Made by a program: the position numbers and the translations under genes. A stretch of DNA of 64,000 nt from Lunularia cruciata (lineage: Eukaryota > Streptophyta > Marchantiopsida > Lunulariales > Lunulariaceae), in the NCBI GenBank assembly GCA_948567375.1, contig OX419762.1, positions 3,230,001 through 3,294,000 on the forward strand. The letters run 5' to 3'. Positions 10,856-22,224 of the stretch are shown one piece after another (position 1 is the first letter of the stretch; each line of letters opens with the position of its first letter). The notes below the pieces were generated by a model. It saw only the letters and a list, made by a program, of their open reading frames with translations. It was not told where the DNA came from and did not search any database.

Positions 10856-11587
10856 TGTAATACCAAGGGTTAGCCATGATCTAGATGTGAAATTCGGTTT
10901 GGTAACATCTGGAATGATGTTATACATGATGGTCAAAATAGATCAGATAGAAGTATCACCAAAAGAGTACTTCTACTAATAGGGCAGAAACCAAAATAGA
11001 CTTGAGAACCTTAGAACCAATAGCTAGACATATGATTTAAAGGTGAGAATTGGTTTGGTAACATCTGGAAGGATGTTACACATGATAGACTAAACAGATC
11101 AAAAAGAGGTATCACCAAAAGGGGACTTCTACTAATAGAGTAGGAATCGAAATATGCTTGAAATCTTTGAAGGTAATTTCAGAGGCCTAAACAGATGAAT
11201 TAGGCCTCGAAAATGTGCAGATTCCCCCCCAACAAAGGAAAGGTTGGCCTTCCCCTCCCCTTGCTTTGTCTCGTCGAGAGCTTTCCAATGGTACCTTACG
11301 TGATTCTGAGATTCCTACAGGAAGATTCCCTAAAAGATTCCCTCCGGTCAAAGCTTGTTTGACCAACCAAATAGGACCTACACCAGACAGGTCACCCATC
11401 CAAGTAAGTAATCCAAGGGTGGAGCTTGCTGACATGTCACCTATCTGTGTCCCTAATCCTATGGTGGAGCTTCCTTGGAGGAGATCCTCTTTGTCTATAT
11501 AATAAAGAGAAGGTGCTCCCTTGGGGCATCAAATGTTTGAGAGTGCAATCTGTGTTTTCTCTCTTCTCTTGTCCTCGGAATATTACA
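10856..11587 (+). repeat. Right (3') LTR of element C
   Basis: TGTAATACCAAGG to CGGAATATTACA, 732 bp. It differs from the left LTR at about 26 positions plus a few small gaps by hand count. The target duplication ACTAC follows at 11,588-11,592. Confidence 0.95.
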
Positions 11588-11592
11588 ACTAC

Positions 11593-11980
11593 CTTGTGTG
11601 GTTGATTTTGATGCTTCTAACTTTGCAATTGGAGTTGTGTTGCAACAAGAATTTCAAGATGGACTACATCCTATTGCCTTTGTGTCTTGCCAAGTAAATA
11701 CAGCGGAAAGAAATTACTTTGCTCGAGATCGGGAACAACTTGCAATGGTATATGCCACCAAGGTATGGAGGCATTATCTCTTGGGGAAACAAGTGATCAT
11801 GCGAACTGATCAAAAGCCATTGTTGCAAACTTTACACTTAGAGCACATGAAGAGTCAACATCATCGATGGGAAGAGCAACTCCAATTGTTCGACATCAAA
11901 CTTGAGTACAAACCAGGTCGGTTCCATGTCATCCCTGATGCTCTATCACGACAACCTAATTTGAAGTCTCTTCCTCTCAT
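11593..11980 (+). pseudogene. RNase H of element B, resumed after element C
   Basis: The sequence continues B's RNase H from where C interrupted it: VDFDASNFAIGVVLQQEF, ERNYFARDREQLAMVYA, HYLLGKQVIMRTDQKPL and the closing IPDALSRQP. These are typical Ty3/gypsy RNase H landmarks. It is a fossil. Confidence 0.9.
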
Positions 11981-11999
11981 CGCAACAGCAATTACGACG

Positions 12000-13240
12000 G
12001 TGTCAATTGATCCCAAGATTCATAACGAGTTTTGGTTAGCTCTACAGCAAGATCCCTTCTTCCAAATGGTACATGGTTGGCTAACAACAGGTGACAAGGA
12101 GTACAACACCTTCTCCTTCAAGGAAGGCCTTTTATTCCATGCGGACCGAATCTATGTTCCAGCCAAAGGTGATCTTCAACTTGTGCGCCTTCAAGAAGCC
12201 CATGATTTACCCATTGCTGGTCACATGGGTGTGGACAAGACCTTGGGTACCTTCCAACGTCAATGGTGGTGGCCCAACATGACACGGGATGTTTGAGAAT
12301 TTGTCCGATCGTGTGAGAGCTGCCAACGTAACAAGGCCAGCAACCAGAAGCCAGGTGGACTCCTTCAACCGCTTGCCGTTCCATCAGCTAGTTGGGAGCA
12401 TGTGAGCTTGGATCTCATCACATCCTTGCCAAAGACAAAATAAGGACACACCGCCATCGTGGTGTTTGTGGATAAGCTTAGTAAGCAAATCCACTTGGCA
12501 CCAACCTGTGATACCGTGGATGCTCCAACCTTAGCGCAAATCTACTTCGACAATGTCTTCAAGCATCATGGAATGCCACACGTACTCATCTCCAACCGTG
12601 ATCCTTGCTTTACCGGGAAGTTTTGGCAAGCACTCTTTCAGATACTCGGCACCAAGCTTGCTTTGTCCACGGCCTATCATCCTCAAACTGATGGACAAAC
12701 CAAACGTGCAAATCGTACATTGGAAGATATGTTGCATGCTTTTGTCAATGTCCACCATACTAATTGGGATGAATGTCTTGCCACTGCTAAATTTGCCTAC
12801 AACAATTCCAAACAGGCAAGCACCGGATTCTCTCCTTTCTTTCTCAATTTTGGCCAAGATCTGCTTGTTCCAGATTCTCTTCTTGCTCCCCCTCCATCTC
12901 AGGTTCCTCATACTTCCACATTCTTGACCACTATATCCCAATCTCTCCAACAAGCCAAGTCTCACCTTCTTGTTGCTCAGAATCGCCAAAAACAATATGC
13001 GGACCACCATCGTCATGATCTCACCTTTGAAGTTGGTGATAAAGTCATGCTATCCTCTAGTAACCTCCCCCTCCCACTTGATACCCAAGTTCGTAAACTT
13101 GCCCCTAATTGGATAGGACCCTTTGATATCACCCAAATTGTCTCTCCTATTGCTTATCATCTTGCCTTGCCTTGTCACATGCGTATCCATCCTATCTTTC
13201 ATGTTTCCAAGTTGAAACCCTTTGTTCCTAATCCCTCTTC
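12000..13240 (+). pseudogene. Integrase of element B
   Basis: HHCC region (HDLPIAGHMGVDKTLG, then CESCQRNKA), DDE core (VVFVDKLSKQIH, LISNRDPCFTGKF, STAYHPQTDGQTKRANR) and GPY/F module (APNWIGPFDITQIV, PCHMRIHPIFHVSKLKPF). Most of the domain reads through clearly and it is the best-preserved part of B. It is still a fossil. Confidence 0.92.
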
Positions 13241-13284
13241 CTTTTCCTCTTGAGTCCAACCTCCTCCTCTTCCTATCCCTATCA

Positions 13285-13480
13285 ATGATCATGAGGAGTA
13301 TGAAGTTGATCGTATCCTCGCGTGTCGCCATATTCAACGAGGCAGTTGCCAACATACGGAGTACAAGGTCCTCTGGAAAGGGTATCCCCTTCATGATGCC
13401 ACCTGGGAACCTCTTTCTCACCTCCAAAATGCATCAACGGCCATCCAGGAATTTGAAGCTTCACTGGCGACGAGGACGTC
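13285..13480 (+). pseudogene. Chromodomain of element B
   Basis: The plus strand encodes YEVDRILACRHIQRG, then YKVLWKGYPLHDATWEPLSH, the hallmark chromodomain signature, followed by a short tail. It ends just before the right LTR. It differs from the chromodomain of C, supporting two distinct families. Confidence 0.85.
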
Positions 13481-13502
13481 ACCAACTAGCGGCTGGGGAA
13501 TA

Positions 13503-13928
13503 TGTAACAATATGGAGTTTAGCGATGAAGTTAGTCGGGCTCACAAAATAGCACATAAGACAAATTAGCCTAGAATATTCCGGAAGTATCTAGGAAGCTT
13601 CTTGGGAAGCTTCCCGGTTAGCTTAGCTTGCACCTTAAGTAAGTAGCTTCTAGAAGGAAGCTTCTAGAAGCTTCTAACTAGCTTAGCTTGCACGCCAAGT
13701 AGGTAGCTTCTAGAAGGAAGCTTCTTGAGAAGCTTCCTAGTTAACTTGGCTTGCACTCTAAGAAAGAGGCTTGAGGAAGCTTCTTGAGAAGCTTCTCAAG
13801 AGCCTTGTATGCTACCTATAAATACCAAAGCAAAAGCTCATGCTAGGCATTCGGAGTTTTCCCTCATTCAAGTGTCCCAATGTGAGTTTCCATTCTCCTA
13901 TTTCTCTCCTTGGATTTGGTCTTTTACA
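13503..13928 (+). repeat. Right (3') LTR of element B
   Basis: 426 bp, TGTAACAATATGG to TCTTTTACA, the same length as the left LTR. It keeps the GAA/TTC array (about 13,594-13,795) and the TATAAATA box. CTTGC follows at 13,929-13,933. Confidence 0.95.
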
Positions 13929-13933
13929 CTTGC

Positions 13934-14001
13934 CTTCTTAGTCCATGGTGCGCTACTATAATAGCCATCAGAGGTTCATCCTAAGTGAGAGACAAGCCGG
14001 C
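13934..14001 (+). other. Short remnant between elements B and D
   Basis: This is the continuation of the site that B entered (element A's LTR or its flank) up to the CCGGC target site of D at 13,997-14,001. No coding sense is visible. Confidence 0.5.
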
Positions 14002-14739
14002 TGTAATACTCCGAGGACAAGAGAAGAGAGAAAACATAGATTGCACACTCAAACATTCGATGCCCCAAGGGAGCACCTTCTCTTTATTATATAGACAAAG
14101 AGGATCTCATCCAAGGAAGCTCCACCATAGGATTAGGGACACAGATAAGTGACATGTCAGCAAGCTCCACCCTTGGATTACTTACTTGGATGGGTGACCT
14201 GTCTGGTCTAGGTCCTATCTGGTTGGTCAAATGAGTTTTGACCGGAGGGAATCTTTTAGGGAATCTTCCTATAGGAATCTCAGAATCACATGAGTAAGGT
14301 ACCATTGGAAAGCTCTCAACGAGACAAACTAGGGGGAGGGAAGGCCAGCCTTTCCTTTGTTAGGGGGGGGGAATTTGCACATTTTCGAGGCCTAATTCAT
14401 TCGTTTAGGCCTCCGAAATTGCCTTCAAAGATTTCAGGCATATTTCGATTCCTACTCTATTAGTAGAAGTCCCCTTTTGGTGATACTTATTTCTAATCTA
14501 TTTAGTCCATCATGTGTAACATCCTTCCAGATGTTACCAAACCAATTCTCACCTTTAAATCATATGTCTAGCTATTGGTTCTAAGGTTCTCAAGTCTATT
14601 TCGGTTTCTGCCCTATTAGTAGAAGTACTCTTTTGGTGATACTTCTATCTAATTTATTTTGACCATCATGTATAACATCATTCTAGATGTTACCAAACCG
14701 AATTTCACATCTAGATCATGGCTAACCCTTGGTATTACA
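14002..14739 (-). repeat. 3' LTR of element D
   Basis: TGTAATACTCCGAGG to CTTGGTATTACA on the plus strand, the reverse complement of the C-type LTR, including the inverted W-box pair. It is followed by the reverse complement of the polypurine tract (GACCTCCCTCCTTTT). Confidence 0.95.
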
Positions 14740-14754
14740 GACCTCCCTCCTTTT

Positions 14755-14965
14755 AAGACGCAACATCCTCGTTGTGCAATTGTTACTCAAATGCTTGCAC
14801 CAACACCGGTGCATGTGCCAAATTGGCAGCGGGTTCCTAGGTTGCTTCATAGAGGGGGTAACCTTTCCATTGTACTAGATATTCCACCCGCGGATGGCGA
14901 CTACCACGCATGCGCTTTTGGAGAATCCGCTCCACTTCATATTCCTGTGTGCCATCAATGACTGT
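14755..14965 (-). pseudogene. Chromodomain of element D
   Basis: The minus strand encodes a chromodomain closely matching that of C (VERILQKRMRGSRHPR at the start). It sits at the C-terminal end of pol, next to the 3' LTR. Confidence 0.85.
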
Positions 14966-14974
14966 CGGACAAGG

Positions 14975-16100
14975 TCAAATGTCCTGTGTGGAAGTACCTT
15001 GGCCTGATCGGGGAGCATATCTGCGTAGTAGGGAGACATGGAACACTGGATGGATCTTCATGTGTGGTGGTAGCTCAAGGTGATAGGCCACAGCGTCAAT
15101 GCGACGAAGAATCGAGAAAGGCCCAATAAAACGAGGTCTGAGCTTACGAGATCCAACTAATGTGAGGTTGGTTGTCGATAGCCACACTTGATCCCCAACA
15201 TTGAACTCCATGTGCCTACGGTGTGCATCAGCATACTGCTTTTGTCAATTTTGCACAATCTGTAACCTGTGCTTGGTGCTCTCCACACCTTGTTGGATTC
15301 TAGAAACAAATGTGTTGACTGCATCAACCTTGGTAGTCACTGGACGGCATCAAGCTAGAAGGTGTGAAGGGATGCTCACCATACATGAGGAAGAACGGAG
15401 TGACCTGGGTGGAGGCATTCACTGAATTGTTGTAAGCAAATTCCACCAACGGTAGTAGGGTGTCCCACCTCTCTTGCTCTTCTAAGGTGAAGCCGCGTAA
15501 CATGTCTTCAATCGTGCAATTAGCCCGCTCTGTTTGGCCATCTGTTTGTGGGTGGTAAGCTGTAGACATGGCCAACTTGGCTTTGAAGAAACCAAAGAGT
15601 GTTCGCCAAAACAAACTGGTGAATTGGGTGCCTCTATCGGTGATGAGTACTCTAGACAAGCCATGGTGAGCAAAGACTGCATCTAAGTATAGTTGAGCTA
15701 GTTGTGGAGCGGTCACCTCCTTGGTGGTAGGGCGTACATGAATCATTTTGCTGAGCCGGTCCACAAAGACCACAATGGAGTCACACCCTGAGGTGGTCTT
15801 GGGTAATTCACAGACGAGATCCATACTCACTTGTTCCCAACGTTGGGTAGGAGTGGGAAGAGGTTGAAGGAGCCCTGCAGGAGCTTGATTAGAAGCTTTG
15901 TTCTGTTGACAAAGTAGGCAGCTACGCACATAGTCTATCACGTCGTTGCTCATCTTGGGCCAATAGTAATGGCGCTTGAGTGCCTCCAAGGTCTTGTCCA
16001 CTCCGACATGAGCTGCAATGGCCGAATCATGACATTCCGCTAAAATGGTGGTGCGTAATTCTGGGACATTTGGGATCCACAATCGGCCTTCCTGAAAGGT
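14975..16100 (-). pseudogene. Integrase of element D
   Basis: HHCC (HDSAIAAHVGVDKTLEALKR, CLLCQQNKASNQA), DDE core (SMDLVCELPKTTSG, LITDRGTQFTSLF, STAYHPQTDGQTERAN) and GPY/F module ([32 protein letters not shown]). It is near-identical to C's integrase and mostly readable. Confidence 0.92.
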
Positions 16101-17560
16101 GAGTCCTTGGGTGCTGGTAACACCTTTGGACGCTTGCGCTTCTACAATCTGTGGATCCATTTTTGTAGCAGCTAGAATCTCTTGCCAAAATTCAGGGTTA
16201 ATCTTAACCTCTGCCGCCAAGTTGTTGGCCATTGGCATGCAAGTGAACGCATCTGCAAGTTGCTTCTTACCTTCCACGTAGGGGATTGTCATGTTGAAGC
16301 GTTGTCGCCACTCTGCCCACCAAATTTGGCGACGAGATAGATCCTTCTGCGTCTCGAGGTAGACTAGAGGTTTGTGGTCTGTCTCTACTACAAATGCCTT
16401 CTCGCCCAAGTAGTGCTTCCAATGCTTGGTTGCTAGAACAATGGCCAGCTCTTCTCGTTCTGTGGTGTGGTAGTTGCGCTTTGCCGGTAACAACTTTTGA
16501 GAGAAATATGCAATTGGATGCCATCCGTCATGCCACTCTTGTTGTAGGACTGCTCCTATTGCTACGCCTAATGCATCCGTAGCCAACTTGATTGGACGTT
16601 TTGGGTCATACCACTTCAAGATTGGTGCATGTAGCAAGGCGGCCTTCAATTCTTGAAAGGCCAACTCTTGTGCAGTTCCTCATGTCTACTTCTTCCCCTT
16701 GCCAAGTAGTGCCGTTAAAGGCTGTGCAACCTTGGAGAAGTCCTTGACAAATCTACGATAGAATCCTATCAACCCCAAGAAGCTCTTAAGTTGAGTCTGA
16801 TCTTCTGGGGCACTCCATTTTTGAATGACCTCTATTTTATCTATCAATGCTTGAATGCCCTCTGCACTTACTCTATGCCCTAAGTAGTCTACTTCAGACT
16901 TGCCAAACTCACACTTTGAGATTTTGGCGTACAATTGATTCTGTCTTAGAATCTAGAGGACCTCTCGTAGATGTTGTTTGAGTTCTGTCATCGTGCTACT
17001 ATATACTAAGATATCATCCAAGAAGACGATAACAGACTTATCCAAGTATGGACAAAATATGTCATTCATTAGGCTCATGAAAGTGGCAGGCGCATTGGTG
17101 AGGCCAAAAGGCATCACAAGATACTCAAAGTGGTCATACCTGGTTCGAAAGGCAGTTTTGTACACATCCTCCTCTGCAATTTGGATTTGATTGTAACCGC
17201 TCCGCAAGTCCAGTTTGGTGAAGTATCTCGCTCCATGGAGTTGATCAAACAGGTCATCCATGCAAGGTAAGGGGTATTTGTTCTTCACTGTTTGCTGATT
17301 GAGACCTCGATAGTCAATGCACATGCGCATTGTACCATCCTTCTTCTTCACAAACAAGACAGGGGCCCCATATGGTGATACGCTAGGTTGGATGAACCCT
17401 TTCTGTAGCATCTCCTCAATTTGAGTCTTACACTCCTCCAACTCATGAGGTGATAGGCAATATGGGGCATTACAAGGAGGTGTCTTCCCCGGGAGTGTCT
17501 CAATTTTGTGATCTACTCGCCTTTTAGGTGGTAATCCTGAGGGTAGATCATTGGGAAAGA
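16100..17560 (-). pseudogene. Reverse transcriptase and RNase H of element D
   Basis: Motifs [40 protein letters not shown] and [12 protein letters not shown], then the connection segment [15 protein letters not shown], then RNase H (LGVAIGAVLQQEW, ETDHKPLVYLE). The order and sequence match element C. Confidence 0.92.
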
Positions 17561-18090
17561 CATCTTGAAACTCATCCACCACATCCTTCAATTTCTCAGG
17601 AATTTGTCCAGCGAGTTGTGCACTCTGGACTTCTCTTATTAGACCCAGAAAACATCTATCGGTCTTACAGACAGTTGTCGTCCCTACAACATATAGAGGC
17701 AGTTTCTGCCTGTGTGATTTTTCTTTAACCCCAATGATTGACCATTGGTGGGTTCTCACTACTTTCTTCCTCCAATCCACCATTGGGTTGTACTGCTCCA
17801 TCCATGGCATGCCTAAAATTGCATCATAACGGGCTTATTGTATCACTCACCACTCAATTGATTCCTGATATTCTCCTACAAAGAGGGTTACCCGTCTAGG
17901 TAATGATTCAATCCTCTCTGTTTGCCCATTTGGTAACTCTACTTCTTCACTTCCATCTCTCTCTAGATCCATTCCCAATCTGATTGCAACAAAGCGAGAC
18001 AAGAAATTCTCTGTTGCTCCTGGATCTATTAATACTCTCACTTGATTACCTTCTAGGATTCCATTCACGACAATCAATTGTGAGGTTGCC
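17560..18090 (-). pseudogene. Protease region of element D
   Basis: The active-site strand RVLIDPGATENFLS is clear and precedes the [13 protein letters not shown] closing motif. The DPGAT form of the active site is common in plant gypsy elements. Confidence 0.85.
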
Positions 18091-18199
18091 TTTCAGGATC
18101 TTTGCGCATTATTCTTCTTCCTTCTCTCACTTCTCTGCTTCCTTATTGAGCCAGTAAGGCCGCAAGGTACATTTACTGGCGATCTTTGTTTTCCGAAGT

Positions 18200-19279
18200 G
18201 GTTTCCACCTCCTCCTCTTCAATGTGCCTCTCCATGTTGTTCAAAGATCGCCTGTACGAAGGCCGAGGGCCTCTAGGGAAACGAGTGCAACAATTGGTAG
18301 ATATGTGCCCAATACGGCCACAATTGTAACAACGGCGTTGTTCTCCTCAAGTCCCTTCTCCTCGTGGGACTCCATCTCTCCGTTCTTCTACCCGTCCTTG
18401 CTCTCCTTGAAGCGGCCGTGCTCCTCGATCCCGGAATCAAAGGTTGCCTAATTCCATCGGTACTGGTTCACCCATGTGTGGCATTTCTGCCCAATAATGT
18501 TGAGGTGGAACTACTCCTTCACCTCCACCTAATGCTCCGGCTATTCTCTGCGCACAAGCAATAGCTTCAAATACCGTGCGAGGGTTTTGCACCATGACTT
18601 CTTGGCGAATCCGCTCTTTCAACCCTCGTTTGAAATTGTCAAGAGCCTCTGCTGGACTCATGTCGGTAATTGCAACTTGTAGATCCAGAAATGCCTCCAC
18701 ATACTCTTGTAGGCTATTCTTCTGTCTCAATCCCCATAGTTGGGTTCGAGCCATCTGCACAGAATCCACCAATTGGAAATTCTTGAGCAGTCCTTCTTGC
18801 ATTGCTGTCCATGTGACCTCCCTTCTCTCTGCCAGCATGGATCGTTCCCAAGCATCATACCATGTGAGGGCTTTATTGGTCAAGTACCCACATGCAAACA
18901 CGCCTGCAGCATGCTCTGTGATCTCTATTGAGAACAATCAAAAATATCGATTCATTCTTGAGATCCAATTCTCCACTACTCCCATCGTACGCTGCCCCTT
19001 GTAAGGCTTGATGTTGCAGGTCTTCTTCATCCGGAGTAGCAATGTGGCTTCATCGTTGATAAGGTTCGTAGGCAGGGGTGCCTCTCCAAGTACTTCAGTC
19101 ACAAGTACTGGGTTTTGAGACGGCTCTTCTTTTTGCATGGCTTGATCGTTCCTGAGGATCTGCACTTGACTTTGCAATGTCTCCATGGTCATCTTAATCT
19201 CTCGAAATTCATTCAACATCCCTTGCATTCCTTGCACCAGCTCTTGCAAGTACGGATCCATGGTTCCTGCAACACCCAA
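18200..19279 (-). pseudogene. gag of element D
   Basis: It starts near 19,279 with a methionine-rich stretch leading to LQELVQGMQGMLNEF. It then carries the capsid-like helices also seen in C (ALTWYDAWERSMLAER, QEYVEAFLDLQVAI) and a CCHC knuckle near 18,290-18,335. It is a fossil. Confidence 0.88.
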
Positions 19280-19851
19280 TTGCTAACGTCTACTTCAATA
19301 CAGAGTCAATATAATCACTCTGGAAGGCGCATGAACTATCGGAACTACCATTGGGACCTCAGAAGCTATCACTCGTTGATAATACTCCTCACCAAAATTC
19401 CTAACCACAAAATCTCTAAACATCAATTTTGGCCTCACTACATAACGGATTTCTACTTGAGTGTTGAAAGGGAGAGGATTTGGGACATTCATATCCATAT
19501 TATCATAATAGAATGTAGATCGTCAAATCCCACTCTCTGTCATATATCACCACAGGTAGAATCACCGGGTTTGGTGAGTTCATCACTCTGTCCATGAATT
19601 CCGCACCAAAGTGATAAACTAGCGATACTCTCATCTGCTCACATTGGATGTACATAACCTTGATGTGGAATGGGTTTGAGAATGGAAAGCTAGGTGCGGA
19701 AAATTGTCCCCCCGGCGTATCCATCCCATCCGCTCTCTAAAGTCCTTCCTAAGTCTAGCGATTACTCTATGTTCTCCACCTCAAATTACTCAGTTTCAGT
19801 AGTTCGTGCTATTCCAAGAGGGGTGATCCACTCTCTTGGACTAGAACACTT

Positions 19852-19863
19852 GCTCTGATACCA
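19852..19863 (-). other. Primer-binding site of element D
   Basis: GCTCTGATACCA on the plus strand is the reverse complement of TGGTATCAGAGC. It lies one base from the 5' LTR and matches initiator tRNA-Met. Confidence 0.9.
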
Positions 19864-19864
19864 T

Positions 19865-20607
19865 TGTAATACTCCGAGGACAAGAGAAGAGAGAAAACAT
19901 AGATTGCACACTCAAACATTCGATGCCCCAAGGGAGCACCTTCTCTTTATTATATAGACAAAGAGGATCTCATCCAAGGAAGCTCCACCATAGGATTAGG
20001 GACACAGATAAGTGACATGTCAGCAAGCTCCACCCTTGGATTACTTACTTGGATGGGTGACCTGTCTGGTCTAGGTCCTATCTGGTTGGTCAAATGAGCT
20101 TTGACCGGAGGGAATCTTTTAGGGAATCTTCCTATAGGAATCTCAGAATCACATGAGTAAGGTACCGTTGGAAAGCTCTCGACGAGACAAACCAGCGGGG
20201 AGGGAAGGCCAGCCTTTCCTTCGTTGGGGGGGGGGGGAATCTGCACATTTTTGAGGCCTAATTCATTCGTTTAGGCCTCCAAAATTGCCTTCAAAGATTT
20301 CAGGCATATTTCGGTTCCTACTCTATTAGTAGAAGTCCCCTTTTGGTGATACCTCTTTCTGATCTGTTTAGTCCATCATGTGTAACATCCTTCCAGATGT
20401 TACCAAACCAATTCTCACCTTTAAATCATATGTCTAGCTATTGGTTCTAAGGTTCTCAAGTCTATTTCGGTTTCTGCCCTATTAGTAGAAGTACTCTTTT
20501 GGTGATACTTCTATCTAATTTATTTTGACCATCATGTATAACATCATTCTAAAAGCTACCAAACCGAATTTCACATCTAGATCATATGGCTAACCCTTAG
20601 TTTTACA
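19865..20607 (-). repeat. 5' LTR of element D
   Basis: 743 bp with the same structure as the 3' LTR. It includes a guanine run of about a dozen bases near 20,226 that is longer than in the other three LTRs of this family. Confidence 0.95.
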
Positions 20608-20612
20608 CCGGC

Positions 20613-20842
20613 TCACATTACTGCCGCAAGGTGACTTTTTGGTTTAGTTCTCTTTCTTGCCTTGAGGATATCAACTGCTAAAATTTTCTCCTTCCTACTT
20701 TTCTTGTAGTACTTGTCCCCTTCTTGCACCCACTCCATATAATATAGTTCATAAGCATTTGCCTTGCGTAGATCCGGATAAAAGTGTGATTGCATTTGGC
20801 TTCTCTCCTCCAAAGTCAATAAGCTCAACCCAAAGAAAAAAT
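20613..20842 (-). pseudogene. Fragment of coding-like family G (copy G2)
   Basis: The minus strand encodes LTLEERSQMQSHFYPDLRK, then EGDKYYKKSRKEKILAVDIL and KRTKPKS. The same segment occurs in G1 (27,893-28,130) as LTLEERNRMQSYFYYPDI and EGEKYYKKSGKEKIVAVDI. DNA homology ends sharply at about 20,842, so only a fragment is present. The family is unrecognised; see G1. Confidence 0.75.
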
Positions 20843-21440
20843 TAGCTTCTAACTAGCTTCTGCCCAGCCCTTCTCCTTCGTGAGTTCTCTCCTATCAACA
20901 CATTTTCCATCAAACCCTACATTCAAAAAGTCTCACTCTTGTCAACATCCTCAGCAAACCCTCATTCAAAAAATCTCATCTTTATCCAGCCCTTCTCCTT
21001 CATGAGAATTCTCTCCTGTCAACACATTTTCCAGCAACCCCTACATTCAAAAAAGCCTTCTGTCCAGTTCTGTCCCTCCCACACTCTCCTTGGAAAAACT
21101 TCTCTAAAGCATCCTTAAGTATTTCCAAACTCCAAAAGACTCTTTTTTCTCCTCCACTAAAATGAAACAATCTTCACCCCAATAACATAAGACAAAGTTT
21201 TGAGCTTGTGTAACCCAAAATTAATTCTCATCTCAAGCCACATTAAAAGAACCCTTGAGCTTATAGCACCACAAACTATCTCTAGGCTTTACAATATATA
21301 GCAACTATCTCCCATGAAAAGGCAGCATAAAACAACACCCAAGACATATTGCCATAAATCCAAGTTTCTTACAACAAGAAGAAGAGAGAAAAAAGAAAAT
21401 TTATCATACCAAAGACATCAAGGATATATGTGGGCTATTT
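20843..21440. repeat. Pyrimidine-rich stretch with duplicated 70-bp segment
   Basis: A roughly 72-bp segment (CAGCCCTTCTCCTTC...CAACACATTTTCCA...) occurs at about 20,866-20,937 and again at 20,988-21,060. The strand is strongly C/T-biased, like the complement of the purine-rich block at 28,810-32,700. I see no coding sense. The sequence then passes into AT-rich DNA and the broken end of element E. Confidence 0.55.
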
Positions 21441-21507
21441 TCTTGACAACATTGGAAAAACAACACCTTTCAAAAGTTTAGCAAAGGTAATCCAAATGTA
21501 CTTCTCT

Positions 21508-22059
21508 TCACCCAAGCACACAAAAATCATTTATGAAGACTTCCACAAATTTGTGCAAAAAATCTTTGAAGATTGCATTCATCATCCGTTGGAAAGTAGT
21601 CAAAGCATTATACAATCCAAAGGGCATTTGATTATAAGCAAAAGTGCCCCAATTGGTAGTGAATGTTTTGTTGTCCTTGTCTTTTTCTTGGATAGATACA
21701 TGATTATACCTTGAAAATCCATCAAGAAAACTATGACAAGGATGACCAGTTACTTGGTCCAAAATTGTATTGGTAAAAGGCAAGAGATGATGGTCCTTCC
21801 TTATGATTGCATTCAACTTGCAAAAATCTTGGCACACTCTTATCTTCCCAGTCTTCTTCTTTGGAACAATGACTATGGGGGAGACCCACTTGCTACTCAA
21901 GATGGGAAAAAATATTCTGGCCCCTAAGTACTTGTCAATTTCATCTTTTACCAAGAATGAGTACTTCGGGTTCAAGCAGTACTGTCTTTGCCAAACCGGA
22001 ACTGCACCTTCAGCCAGATCAATCTGGTGTTCTCCAAATTCTTGTGGAATACCCGTCAT
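21508..22059 (-). pseudogene. Reverse transcriptase of element E
   Basis: Ty3/gypsy reverse transcriptase with VKDEIDKYLGARI, WVSPIVIVPKKKTGKIRV, KDHHLLPFTNTILDQV, FLDGFSRYNHVSI, FTTNWGTFAYNQMPFGL and a catalytic-box region near 21,515. The wording is distinct from B, C and D and close to the FGLxNAxTTFQRMM style of non-chromoviral elements. It is a fossil. Confidence 0.88.
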
Positions 22060-22224
22060 TTGATCAATAGACCAGACAAATACATCCTAGAACTCTATAA
22101 ACATAGCAATGTATCTTGACAACTCCTCCAAAGTGATTGTCTTTGAAATTTTCAAGATTTTTCCTTCCATCAAGACCACATCTTGACAGTCATTGGGGTT
22201 GATGACTCCTTCAACATGACTGAC

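Larger units (their letters stand above)
4993..11587 (+). mobile_element. Ty3/gypsy chromovirus C, nested in element B
   Basis: This is a full-length fossil of about 6.6 kb flanked by the 5-bp target duplication ACTAC (4,988-4,992 and 11,588-11,592). It has LTRs of 739 and 732 bp, an initiator-Met primer site, gag with a zinc knuckle, protease, reverse transcriptase, RNase H, integrase and a C-terminal chromodomain. LTR divergence is about 3.5% by hand, so it is younger than its host B. It is broken in roughly ten places. It belongs to the same family as D (14,002-20,607), and to a different family from B, judged by LTRs and protein. Confidence 0.95.
1699..13928 (+). mobile_element. Ty3/gypsy chromovirus B, split by element C
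   Basis: This is a full-length LTR retrotransposon fossil. It has 426-bp LTRs at both ends, a primer-binding site matching initiator tRNA-Met, gag with a zinc knuckle, protease, reverse transcriptase, RNase H, integrase and a C-terminal chromodomain, in the order typical of plant chromoviruses. Without the nested element C it is about 5.6 kb. The two LTRs differ at roughly 19 of 426 positions by hand count (about 4.5%). The coding region is broken in many places (well over five). It lies inside the LTR of element A and is the host of C. The LTR promoter has unusual heat-shock-type motifs, annotated separately. Confidence 0.95.
14002..20607 (-). mobile_element. Ty3/gypsy chromovirus D, same family as C, inverted
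   Basis: Full-length fossil of 6.6 kb on the minus strand, flanked by the target duplication CCGGC (13,997-14,001 and 20,608-20,612). It has LTRs of 738 and 743 bp, an initiator-Met primer site, gag, protease, reverse transcriptase, RNase H, integrase and chromodomain. LTR divergence is about 2.7% by hand, the lowest of the three nested elements. It is almost collinear with C and better preserved; an uninterrupted stretch covers RNase H through most of integrase. It is broken in roughly six to eight places. Confidence 0.95.

Noticed and set aside
12531-13016. 161-codon minus-strand frame inside element B
   Set aside because: It is the antisense shadow of B's integrase, which is clearly coded on the plus strand.
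20226-20238. Guanine run as a possible quadruplex
   Set aside because: It is a single homopolymer of about a dozen bases that varies between LTR copies by slippage, with no four-tract arrangement.
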